In this document: positions 7,546-15,106 of the stretch, piece after piece
Numbering within the stretch: position 1 is the stretch's first letter
How the letters are laid out: each line of letters starts with the position of its first letter
DNA from: Burkholderiales bacterium
GTDB taxonomy: Bacteria > Pseudomonadota > Gammaproteobacteria > Burkholderiales > Burkholderiaceae
DNA: 19,898 nucleotides
Assembly (NCBI GenBank): GCA_947372535.1
Contig: CANBUA010000054.1
Coordinates: 1 to 19,898, forward strand
Reading direction: 5' to 3'
Program-made: the position numbers and the translations under genes
The notes under the pieces: generated by a model
Told to the model about the DNA's origin: nothing
What the model saw: only the letters and a program-made list of their open reading frames with translations
Database searches by the model: none

Positions 7546-8588
7546 CAACCTGGGAAGTTTTCTGGGAACTTGGCCTTGGCGCGTGCTTCGGCCGGTGAAA
7601 CGACGTTGCGCCGGACCAGGTCGGTGAGGTTCTGATCCAGCGTCTGCATGCCCACATTGTTACCGGTCTGGATGGCCGAGTACATCTGGGCGATCTTGCT
7701 TTCGCGGATCAGGTTGCGGATGGCCGAGGTGCCGATCATGATTTCGTGGGCGGCCACGCGGCCGGTGCCGTCCTTGGTCTTGCACAAGGTTTGCGAAATC
7801 ACGGCCTGCAAGGACTCGGACAGCATCGCGCGGACCATGTCTTTTTCTGCGGCGGGGAACACGTCCACCACCCGGTCGATGGTCTTGGCCGCACTCGATG
7901 TGTGCAGGGTGCCGAACACCAAGTGGCCGGTTTCAGCGGCCGTCAGGGCCAGGCGGATGGTTTCCAGGTCGCGCAACTCGCCCACCAGGATGCAGTCCGG
8001 GTCTTCCCGCAGGGCCGAGCGCAGGGCACTGGCGAAACTGTGGGTGTGTGGCCCGACTTCTCGCTGGTTGATCAGGCACTTTTTGGACTCATGCACGAAT
8101 TCGATGGGGTCTTCCACCGTCAGGATGTGGCCAAACTCGGTCTCGTTGAGGTGGTTGACCATGGCGGCCAGCGTGGTCGATTTACCCGAACCCGTGGGGC
8201 CAGTGACCAGCACCAGGCCGCGCGGTTTGAGCGCCAGATCGGCGAAGATTTTGGGCGTGTTGAGCTGCTCCAGCGTCAGGATCTTGCTGGGAATGGTGCG
8301 GAACACCGCGCCCGCGCCGCGATTCTGGTTGAAGGCGTTGACCCGAAAACGCGCCAGACCTTGGATCTCGAAGGAGAAGTCGCACTCCAGCGATTCTTCA
8401 TACGACTTGCGCTGGGCGTCGTTCATGATGTCGTAGACCATGTCATGCACGGCCTTGTGATCCAGCGGATCGACATTGATGCGACGCACGTCACCATTGA
8501 CCCGAATCATTGGGGGCAGCCCGGCGGACAAGTGCAAGTCAGACGCCTTGTTTTTAACCGAGAACGCCAGCAGTTGGGTGATATCCAT
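7545..8588 (-). CDS. pilT: Type IV pilus retraction ATPase PilT
   Basis: A 347-residue PilT, the motor that depolymerises type IV pili and powers twitching, DNA uptake and surface sensing. It starts MDITQLL, the typical PilT N-terminus. It shows Walker A GPTGSGKST (130-138), Asp box TVEDPIEF (157-164), Walker B ILVGELRD (200-207), His box HLVFGTLHTSS, and the diagnostic AIRNLIRE at 289-296, which is required for retraction in characterised PilT proteins. Length is standard. ATG 8588 is preceded by AAGGA twelve bases upstream. It is the first gene of the operon with the cNMP-binding protein, pilU and the sensor kinase, and is divergent from yggS. Confidence 0.97.
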   Translation of the reverse strand: MDITQLLAFSVKNKASDLHLSAGLPPMIRVNGDVRRINVDPLDHKAVHDMVYDIMNDAQRKSYEESLECDFSFEIQGLARFRVNAFNQNRGAGAVFRTIPSKILTLEQLNTPKIFADLALKPRGLVLVTGPTGSGKSTTLAAMVNHLNETEFGHILTVEDPIEFVHESKKCLINQREVGPHTHSFASALRSALREDPDCILVGELRDLETIRLALTAAETGHLVFGTLHTSSAAKTIDRVVDVFPAAEKDMVRAMLSESLQAVISQTLCKTKDGTGRVAAHEIMIGTSAIRNLIRESKIAQMYSAIQTGNNVGMQTLDQNLTDLVRRNVVSPAEARAKAKFPENFPG

Positions 8589-8625
8589 GGATGATTCAAT
8601 CCTTGCGCATTTGAATGAACAACCC

Positions 8626-8655
8626 ATTATCGCGATGATCGAGCTCCAGCGACAA
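8626..8655 (-). promoter_or_regulatory. Putative sigma70-type promoter for the pilT operon
   Basis: On the minus strand, TTGTCG (8655-8650) and GATAAT (8631-8626) are separated by 18 bases. They would place transcription start roughly 30 bases before the pilT ATG. The boxes overlap the first codons of the divergent yggS gene. This was found by eye only; both hexamers deviate from consensus. Confidence 0.4.
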
Positions 8656-9315
8656 CAAGTGAATGACCGTATCCAACAGGCTTGTTCAGTTCATCACAGG
8701 CCTCAAGGCGCCGTCAGCCTGCTCGCGGTGAGCAAAACCTTCGGGGCAGATGCCGTCCGCGAGGCCTTTGCAGCCGGCCAGCGTCAGTTTGGCGAGAACT
8801 ATGTGCAAGAGGCGCTGGACAAGATCGCGGCGCTGGGCGATGTGCGCGCACAACTTCAATGGCATTTGATCGGGCCGCTGCAAAGTAACAAAACGCGTCT
8901 GGTGGCCGAGCACTTTGATTGGGTGCAAACCGTAGACCGTCTCAAGATTGCGCAGCGGCTGAGTGAACAGCGCCCACCGGAACTGCCCGACTTGAACGTG
9001 CTGATCCAGGTCAACACCAGCGGCGAGGCCAGCAAAAGCGGCACCTCGCCCGATGAAGTCGCTGCCCTGGCACGGGCCATCACCGCCCTGCCCGGCCTGA
9101 AGTTGCGTGGCCTGATGGCCCTGCCCGCGCCCAACCCGAACCCGGCATTGCAACACCAGGCCCACCATGGACTCAAGGTCCTGTTTGACCAGTTGATCGC
9201 GCAGGGTTTCGAGTTGGACACCCTGTCGATGGGCATGAGCGCCGACCTGGAGGCCGCGATTGCCGAGGGCGCCACCATGGTGCGGGTAGGCACGGCCATT
9301 TTCGGCGGGCGCTGA
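8635..9315 (+). CDS. yggS: YggS/PLPBP family pyridoxal phosphate homeostasis protein
   Basis: A 226-residue single-domain alanine-racemase-like TIM barrel that binds pyridoxal 5'-phosphate and helps buffer vitamin B6 and amino-acid pools; it has no known enzymatic turnover. The PLP lysine is Lys34 in LLAVSKTF. Other family motifs are FGENYVQEA, WHLIGPLQSNK, VLIQVNTSGEASKSG, GLMALP, LSMGMSADLEAAI and the terminal VRVGTAIFGGR. The start is uncertain. ATG 8635 (MIELQRQQVNDRI) best matches the family N-terminus, while ATG 8587 would add 16 residues and share its CCATGG palindrome with the pilT start. The yggS-proC adjacency, with 56 bases between, is common in bacteria and suggests co-transcription. 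Confidence 0.95.
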   Translation: MIELQRQQVNDRIQQACSVHHRPQGAVSLLAVSKTFGADAVREAFAAGQRQFGENYVQEALDKIAALGDVRAQLQWHLIGPLQSNKTRLVAEHFDWVQTVDRLKIAQRLSEQRPPELPDLNVLIQVNTSGEASKSGTSPDEVAALARAITALPGLKLRGLMALPAPNPNPALQHQAHHGLKVLFDQLIAQGFELDTLSMGMSADLEAAIAEGATMVRVGTAIFGGR

Positions 9316-9371
9316 TCAAGCTGCAGCGCTTGAATGCCAGCCCAGGCCCAAGCTCAGGCATCATCTCGCCC

Positions 9372-10190
<819 letters not shown>

Positions 10191-10246
10191 ATCGGCGCAC
10201 CCGCCAGGCCGACGCCAGAGGCGATCGACCGGGGGGCGCCCACACA

Positions 10247-11662
10247 TCAAGGTCGGACAGCGGCGCGGCGGATGTGCGAGCCCATGACTGCCGGCTCTCG
10301 CAGCTTGGCGTCGATGCCCAGGCAGTCTTGGGCCACGTAGGCGTCCTGCTTCAAGCTTGAGGCCAGCGTCGGGAAGGCCTCGCAACGCGCGAGATCGCGG
10401 CCGACGAAAATGCCCATGTGCTGCGCATTGGCCAGCGCCTGATGGCTGGGCCAGTCGGCAAAGACGATGCTGCCGGGTGGCACGACTTTTTCGTAGGCAC
10501 GGACGAACTCCTCGGCGGAATCGTCCTTGAGCAAAGGCGCCAGCAAGCCTCCGCCCTGGGCAACGATGGACGCATGCAAGGCCGTGTGTTTGAGCAAGGG
10601 TGTCTCGATCAGCAGGACCGGTCCATGCGTCACCGCGATGGGACCGAGCACCAGGGCCACGCCCACGACCCAGCGCCACACCGCAGGCCAGGCGCGCTCG
10701 GACAGCCACAGCGCGCCCAGCAAGGCGAATAGGACGCCTCCGGGCAGGAAAAACGTGTAGCGGTCGAACACATCGTAGCTGGCCGCGAACAGCAGGTTGA
10801 ACCAGGCGCAGGCCCAGATGAGCGTCCGGGCGCCCGCGGCGGGCTTGATCAGTGTGCCCGGCAGACCCAGCCCGACGATGGACAGCAGCACCAGCACCAC
10901 CTGGCGCGGATGCTGGGACACGCCCCGCAAGCTGAACAGCTCTGACTCCCAGCCCGTGCCCCCATGGCTGCTGCCGTTGGTCAGGAAGGCCCGCACGATC
11001 TCCAACAGGCTCTTGCCCGCGTTCAGGTCGCCGATCAGACCAGGCAGGCAAGAGAACAGGCCCAGCACCACGCCCAGCACGTACCAGTGAAACCCCCGGA
11101 TCTCCTGGATCAGCAACACCGCCACCATCGGTGTCAGCACGATGAAGGTCAGTTGGTGGGTGGCGATGCCCATGCCCGTCAGCAGGCCCAGCAGCACCCA
11201 ACGGCGAATGCCCGAACACCAGCCATCCTTTTGCTGGAAGACGGCAAGGCAACCCAGCACCAGCACCAAGTGCAGCAGGTAGACCTCGACCTTGGTGGCC
11301 ACCCAGAGCACCGAATGCACGGTGACCCCGGCTGCCACGGCCAGCCAGGCAGCCGAGCGGGTGCCGCCGAGTTGGCGGGCCAGGAGATAAAGCTCGCCTG
11401 CCGCCAGCACCAGCAACAGCGCATTGAGGTGCGCCACGCCGTAGAAGCCCCCCACCTTGTGCGCCAGCGAGCTGACCGTGGTGTAGAGCGGGTGGCTCAT
11501 GGCCAACAACTCTGGCGAGAAATACTGGCCCAAGGATGCGCGGATCAGGAATGCGCCGTTGTCACCCCACTGAATGACACCGCTGCAGGCGTAGAACACC
11601 CAGGCCAGCAAGAGCAGGGACAGGCACGCCCACCATCGGAGTTCAAAGCGCTCGTTTTTCAT
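10247..11662 (-). CDS. Multi-spanning membrane protein, DUF2723/GT-C glycosyltransferase-like
   Basis: A 471-residue protein with roughly ten hydrophobic helices up to about residue 350, then a soluble C-terminal domain of about 110 residues. The first loop has WGDNGAF (Asp34) and then SHPLYTTVSSLAHKVGG. Further on, NALLLVLAAGELYLLARQLGG and VLWVATKVEVYLLHLVLVLG resemble DUF2723 proteins (relatives of TMEM260 and other GT-C protein O-mannosyltransferase-like enzymes), where an early acidic loop residue is thought to serve catalysis. If so, it would use a polyprenyl-phosphate sugar donor at the membrane. ATG 11662 has no good ribosome binding site. It lies 57 bases downstream of ubiA on the same strand, with TATCAT in the gap as a possible own -10. 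Substrate unknown; the family call is from motif memory. Confidence 0.65.
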   Translation of the reverse strand: MKNERFELRWWACLSLLLLAWVFYACSGVIQWGDNGAFLIRASLGQYFSPELLAMSHPLYTTVSSLAHKVGGFYGVAHLNALLLVLAAGELYLLARQLGGTRSAAWLAVAAGVTVHSVLWVATKVEVYLLHLVLVLGCLAVFQQKDGWCSGIRRWVLLGLLTGMGIATHQLTFIVLTPMVAVLLIQEIRGFHWYVLGVVLGLFSCLPGLIGDLNAGKSLLEIVRAFLTNGSSHGGTGWESELFSLRGVSQHPRQVVLVLLSIVGLGLPGTLIKPAAGARTLIWACAWFNLLFAASYDVFDRYTFFLPGGVLFALLGALWLSERAWPAVWRWVVGVALVLGPIAVTHGPVLLIETPLLKHTALHASIVAQGGGLLAPLLKDDSAEEFVRAYEKVVPPGSIVFADWPSHQALANAQHMGIFVGRDLARCEAFPTLASSLKQDAYVAQDCLGIDAKLREPAVMGSHIRRAAVRP

Positions 11663-11719
11663 TGGACAGCTGCGACAAGGGCGGAAAAAATGAGCCGATG
11701 ATACGTGGCGGGCGCCTGC

Positions 11720-12637
11720 TCAAGTCCCCAGGACATGCCCCCATGTGGTCGCCACAGCCACGCCGGCAAACAAGGTCGCGCCCAGCCAGTGGTTCAAGGC
11801 GAAAGCCCTGAAACAAGCTTCTCGGCCACGGTGCCGGATCCACCACACCTGCGCCACTGCGTGGGCCAGGGCCACTGCCCAGGCCAGCCAGTAGGCAAGC
11901 CCCAGCGCGTCCAGGCGACCGACCACCATCCAACAGCCCAGGCTACAGGCATAGAAGGCTGCCACGCCTGCCACATCGAAACGCCCCAGCGTGATGGCGG
12001 AGGTGCGGATGCCGATCTTGAGATCGTCATCGCGGTCGACCATCGCGTATTGGGTGTCGTAGGCCAGCACCCAGGCCAGATTCCCAGCCACCAGCCACCA
12101 GGCCTGGGGCGGCACTTCGCCACGCACGGCAGCATAGGCCATCGGAATGCCCATGCTGAAGGCCACACCCAGCACCGCTTGTGGCATGGACACCCAGCGC
12201 TTGGCGAACGGGTAGGCGATGGCGATGGCCAGTGCGCCAAACGACATCCCGACGGTGAGCGCATTGGTGCTCAGAACCAGCAGGAAGGCCAGTACGGCCA
12301 GCACCGCGCCCACGGCCAGCGCTTCTTTGACCGAGAGCTGGCCGCTGGTGACGGGCCGCTGGGCCGTGCGCTGAACGTGGCGATCGAAATCGCGGTCGGC
12401 CACGTCATTGACCGCACAGCCGGCCGATCGCATCAGGATGGTGCCCAGCGTGAACACCAGAAGCAAGTGCCAGCCCGGGAAGCCGCCAGCCGCCAGCCAC
12501 AGCGCCGACAACGTCGGCCACAGCAGCAGCAGCCAACCCTGCGGGCGATTCCAGCGGATCAGATCAAGGTAGAGGCCCCAGCGGCGGGGTGGCGTCGAAG
12601 TCGTGCTCACCCCTAGATTATCGCCAGTCAGTGACAT
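11720..12637 (-). CDS. ubiA: 4-hydroxybenzoate octaprenyltransferase UbiA
   Basis: A 305-residue inner-membrane prenyltransferase that attaches the polyprenyl tail to 4-hydroxybenzoate in ubiquinone synthesis. It has about eight or nine hydrophobic helices. The first Asp-rich motif reads [20 protein letters not shown] and the second [22 protein letters not shown], which hold the Mg-diphosphate. [14 protein letters not shown] near residue 28 is typical of UbiA. The last stretch reads GIRTSA, where E. coli-type UbiA has GIKSTA, a conservative change. ATG 12637 is the preferred start; a GTG nine codons in (GVSTTSTPP) is an alternative, and neither has a good ribosome binding site. Divergent from the SapC gene and upstream of the DUF2723-like gene. 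Confidence 0.95.
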   Translation of the reverse strand: MSLTGDNLGVSTTSTPPRRWGLYLDLIRWNRPQGWLLLLWPTLSALWLAAGGFPGWHLLLVFTLGTILMRSAGCAVNDVADRDFDRHVQRTAQRPVTSGQLSVKEALAVGAVLAVLAFLLVLSTNALTVGMSFGALAIAIAYPFAKRWVSMPQAVLGVAFSMGIPMAYAAVRGEVPPQAWWLVAGNLAWVLAYDTQYAMVDRDDDLKIGIRTSAITLGRFDVAGVAAFYACSLGCWMVVGRLDALGLAYWLAWAVALAHAVAQVWWIRHRGREACFRAFALNHWLGATLFAGVAVATTWGHVLGT

Positions 12638-12712
12638 GGAGTCGCGATATGCTTGCCGGTCTCCAACGGCCAGCGCTGCCGTCACTTCTGTATTTACCGA
12701 TCAGGACAAGCC

Positions 12713-13441
12713 ATGAAAACCATGTTGATGTACGAGAAACTCACGCCGGTCAACCGCGACCAGCATCGCTCCTTGCGCGTCAAGGGCAGCGACAAGCTAT
12801 TGTCCTTTGCCCGCGAGACCAACTCGCTGCTGCTGGCCGTGACAGAGCTGCCTTTGGCTGCGCTGGATTTTCCCTGCGTGTTCGTGGCCGCCGGTGATCA
12901 GCACACTCTGGTGTCGGTGGTGGGCTTGCGCGACAAGGAAAACCTCTACATCGACAGCGATGGCCGCTGGGACGTCAACACCTACTTGCCTGCGTTCATC
13001 CGTCGCTACCCTTTCGTGTTGGCTGAAGAGCCGGGCAGCACGCAGCTGACCGTCTGTGTGGACGAGACCTTCGACGGCTTGAACCAGACTGATGGCGAGG
13101 CTTTGTTCGATGCCGAAGGCAAGGACACGACTTACCTGCAGAACCTGCAGAAGTTCTTGCTGGATTTCCACAACGACATGCAGCGCACGTCCGCTTTTTC
13201 CAAGCGGCTGGTCGAGTTGGACTTGCTGGTCGAGCGCAACATCGACTTCACGCTGGGCGAGCAGAAGTTCCACATGAACGGCTTCAAGGTGGTGGATGAA
13301 GAGAAGCTGCGCAAGCTGGACGCCAAGATCGTGCACGAGTTGTTCATCTCGGGGGCACTGGGCTGGATCCATGCGCATTTGCTGTCGCTGAACAACGTGA
13401 GCAAGCTGGGTGCGCGCTTGAGCCGCCGGTTGGCGAACTGA
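12713..13441 (+). CDS. SapC family protein
   Basis: A 242-residue soluble protein resembling the SapC family, named after a Campylobacter fetus S-layer locus but widespread in proteobacteria with unproven function. Features seen are MYEKLTPVNRDQH at the N-terminus, FPCVFVAAGDQHTLVSVVGL, the segment YLPAFIRRYPFVLA, the acidic DGEALFDAEGKDT, and late in the protein ERNIDFTLGEQKFHMNGFKVVDEEKL. There is no signal peptide or membrane helix. ATG 12713 is preceded by AGGA with a six-base spacer. The gene is alone, divergent from ubiA and closed by a strong terminator, so context gives no role; the usual SapC neighbours (TonB receptors, tryptophan halogenases) are absent here. Confidence 0.82.
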   Translation: MKTMLMYEKLTPVNRDQHRSLRVKGSDKLLSFARETNSLLLAVTELPLAALDFPCVFVAAGDQHTLVSVVGLRDKENLYIDSDGRWDVNTYLPAFIRRYPFVLAEEPGSTQLTVCVDETFDGLNQTDGEALFDAEGKDTTYLQNLQKFLLDFHNDMQRTSAFSKRLVELDLLVERNIDFTLGEQKFHMNGFKVVDEEKLRKLDAKIVHELFISGALGWIHAHLLSLNNVSKLGARLSRRLAN

Positions 13442-13474
13442 CCAGCGCCGCCGTTTGGCTGGCCTTGTCTCTGG

Positions 13475-13507
13475 AGCCGCTTCGGTGCATCGAAGCGGCT
13501 TTTTTTG
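13475..13507 (+). terminator. Rho-independent terminator of the SapC gene
   Basis: AGCCGCTTCG (13475-13484) pairs perfectly with CGAAGCGGCT (13491-13500) across a six-base GTGCAT loop, and is followed directly by a run of seven Ts. It lies 34 bases after the SapC stop. On the minus strand the same hairpin has no T-run, so it acts in the plus direction. Confidence 0.93.
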
Positions 13508-13642
13508 TGAGTACGGTTCTGTTTACTTTGGAGGTTCAGCAAGGCGCAGGCGCTCGCCGCCGCCGTCCCGTCGCGCCCACCAACCCCAAGCAAAGCCAAA
13601 TCAAGCCAGGCCTCAAACGTCAAATCACCTGTGCAAATGCGC
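13508..13642. other. Non-coding spacer between SapC terminator and efflux operon end
   Basis: These 135 bases separate two convergent units. Short plus-strand frames cross it but show no domain, no start signal and no family likeness. No terminator for the minus-strand efflux operon is visible here. Confidence 0.5.
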
Positions 13643-15106
13643 TCAGGGATTCAAGCCACCACCCAGCGTCTTGAACACCGCAATGTGCGCCTGCTGACGT
13701 GCCAGCTCGGTGTTGATCAAAGCCTGCTGCGCAGCGAACAAGCTCCGTTGCGAATCGAGCAAGTCCAGCTGGCTGGAGACCCCCGTGCGATAGCGCAAGC
13801 CCGAGAGCATCAGACGCGCAGCCTCGGCATCGACCTGCGACTGCTGCGCGACCACCTGATCGCCATAAGTGCTGCGCGAAACCAGCGCATCGGAGACCTC
13901 GCGGAACGCCGTCTGGATCGCCTTGTCGTACTGCGCCAGGGCGACATCGCGCCGGACCTCCGTCACCGTGACATTGGCCGCCGTCCGGCCCGCATCGAAG
14001 ATGGGTGCCAGCAGGCCGCCACCAAAGCTCCATGCCGAGCGACCATCATTGAACAAGCCCGACAGCGAATCGCTGGCCACGCCCGCACTCGCCGTCAGGC
14101 TGATGCGTGGAAAGCGGGCCGCACGCGCCGCGCCGATGTTGGCGTTGGCCGCGATCAGCAGTTGTTCGGCTTGAACAATGTCGGGTCGCTTGAGCAGCAC
14201 CTCGGAGGGCAGGCCCACCGGCAAGACGCTCAGTGATGGCCAAAGGCTGGAGGCCTGGGTGATCTGCGGGATGGCGTCCAGGTCATCGATGGAGCGTGTG
14301 GCGGTGGTCACCGGCACAGGCGGCAACCAGGCGGGATCGATGCTTTGACCGATCAAGAGGCTCAAGGCATTGATGTCGAGTTGGCGCTGGCGCTGGGCCT
14401 GCGACCTGGCGATGCGCGCGGCCTCGACCAGCGATTGCGCAGACCGCCAGTCCAGCTCGTTGAGCACGCCGTTGTCGTACTTGAGCTTGAGCAGCTTGAT
14501 GGAGGCATCGCGGGTGTTCAGCGTCTGCTCGGCCAGGGCCAGTTGCCATTGGTCGGCCCAGACGGTGTAGTAGCTGCTGGCCACGGCCGAGACCAGGCTG
14601 ATTTGCACCGCCTTGCGGGCCTCCTGCGTGGCCAGCAGTTGTGCGCCCGCCGCTTGCGTCAAGGCCGCGATGCGGCCGAACAGGTCGATCTCAAACGAGG
14701 CCAGGCTCAGACCGCCCGTGGCCACGGTGCCGATGTCATTGGGCGGTGTGGCCGAGGGCTGGCGGGTGGCGTTGATGGCCGCGTTCACCGTGGGGAACCG
14801 GTCCGCGCGCTGGATCTGATACTGGGCCCGTGTCTGCTCAATGTTGAGCACGGCCACGCGCAGGTCACGGTTGTTGTCCAGCGCCGCGCGGATCAGCGAT
14901 TGCAGGCGCTGGTCGCCAAAGTAGGCGGCCCAGGCCAATTGCTCGGACGACGCCGGGTTTTGCGCGCCCGACTGTGCAGCGGCTCCCCACTGATCAGGCA
15001 CCGCCAGAGCGGGCTGTTCCAGCCTGGGCACCATGGAACATGCGCTGGCCAGCAGGGCCGCGGCGGCGATCATGGTCATCTTGATGGTCGACATCATCCT
15101 CATCAT
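13643..15106 (-). CDS. Efflux outer membrane lipoprotein, NodT/OprM family
   Basis: A 487-residue outer-membrane factor that forms the TolC-like exit duct of a tripartite RND pump. A Met-rich signal leads to a lipobox LLASA followed by Cys23, then the family-typical PALAVPDQW. Two repeated helical halves contain RAALDNNRDLRVAVLNIEQTRAQY, SFEIDLFGRI (the usual SFEIDLFGR hallmark), LLIAANANIGAARAARFPRISL and a C-terminal LLDSQRSLFAAQQALI repeat. ATG 15106 overlaps the pump stop as ATGA, indicating coupling, though several closely following Met codons make the exact start uncertain. As last gene of the operon, it matches the layout of Pseudomonas mexAB-oprM rather than E. coli, where tolC is elsewhere. 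Confidence 0.94.
   Translation of the reverse strand: MMRMMSTIKMTMIAAAALLASACSMVPRLEQPALAVPDQWGAAAQSGAQNPASSEQLAWAAYFGDQRLQSLIRAALDNNRDLRVAVLNIEQTRAQYQIQRADRFPTVNAAINATRQPSATPPNDIGTVATGGLSLASFEIDLFGRIAALTQAAGAQLLATQEARKAVQISLVSAVASSYYTVWADQWQLALAEQTLNTRDASIKLLKLKYDNGVLNELDWRSAQSLVEAARIARSQAQRQRQLDINALSLLIGQSIDPAWLPPVPVTTATRSIDDLDAIPQITQASSLWPSLSVLPVGLPSEVLLKRPDIVQAEQLLIAANANIGAARAARFPRISLTASAGVASDSLSGLFNDGRSAWSFGGGLLAPIFDAGRTAANVTVTEVRRDVALAQYDKAIQTAFREVSDALVSRSTYGDQVVAQQSQVDAEAARLMLSGLRYRTGVSSQLDLLDSQRSLFAAQQALINTELARQQAHIAVFKTLGGGLNP

Noticed and set aside
9316..9333. Hairpin TCAAGC-TGCAGC-GCTTGA between yggS and proC
   Set aside because: The stem is only six base pairs without a T-run; too weak to call a terminator or attenuator, and both genes run in the same direction.
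13556..13674. Possible small plus-strand gene after the SapC terminator
   Set aside because: Low-complexity Arg/Pro/Ala/Ser translation, no ribosome binding site, and it runs into the 3' end of the opposing outer membrane gene.
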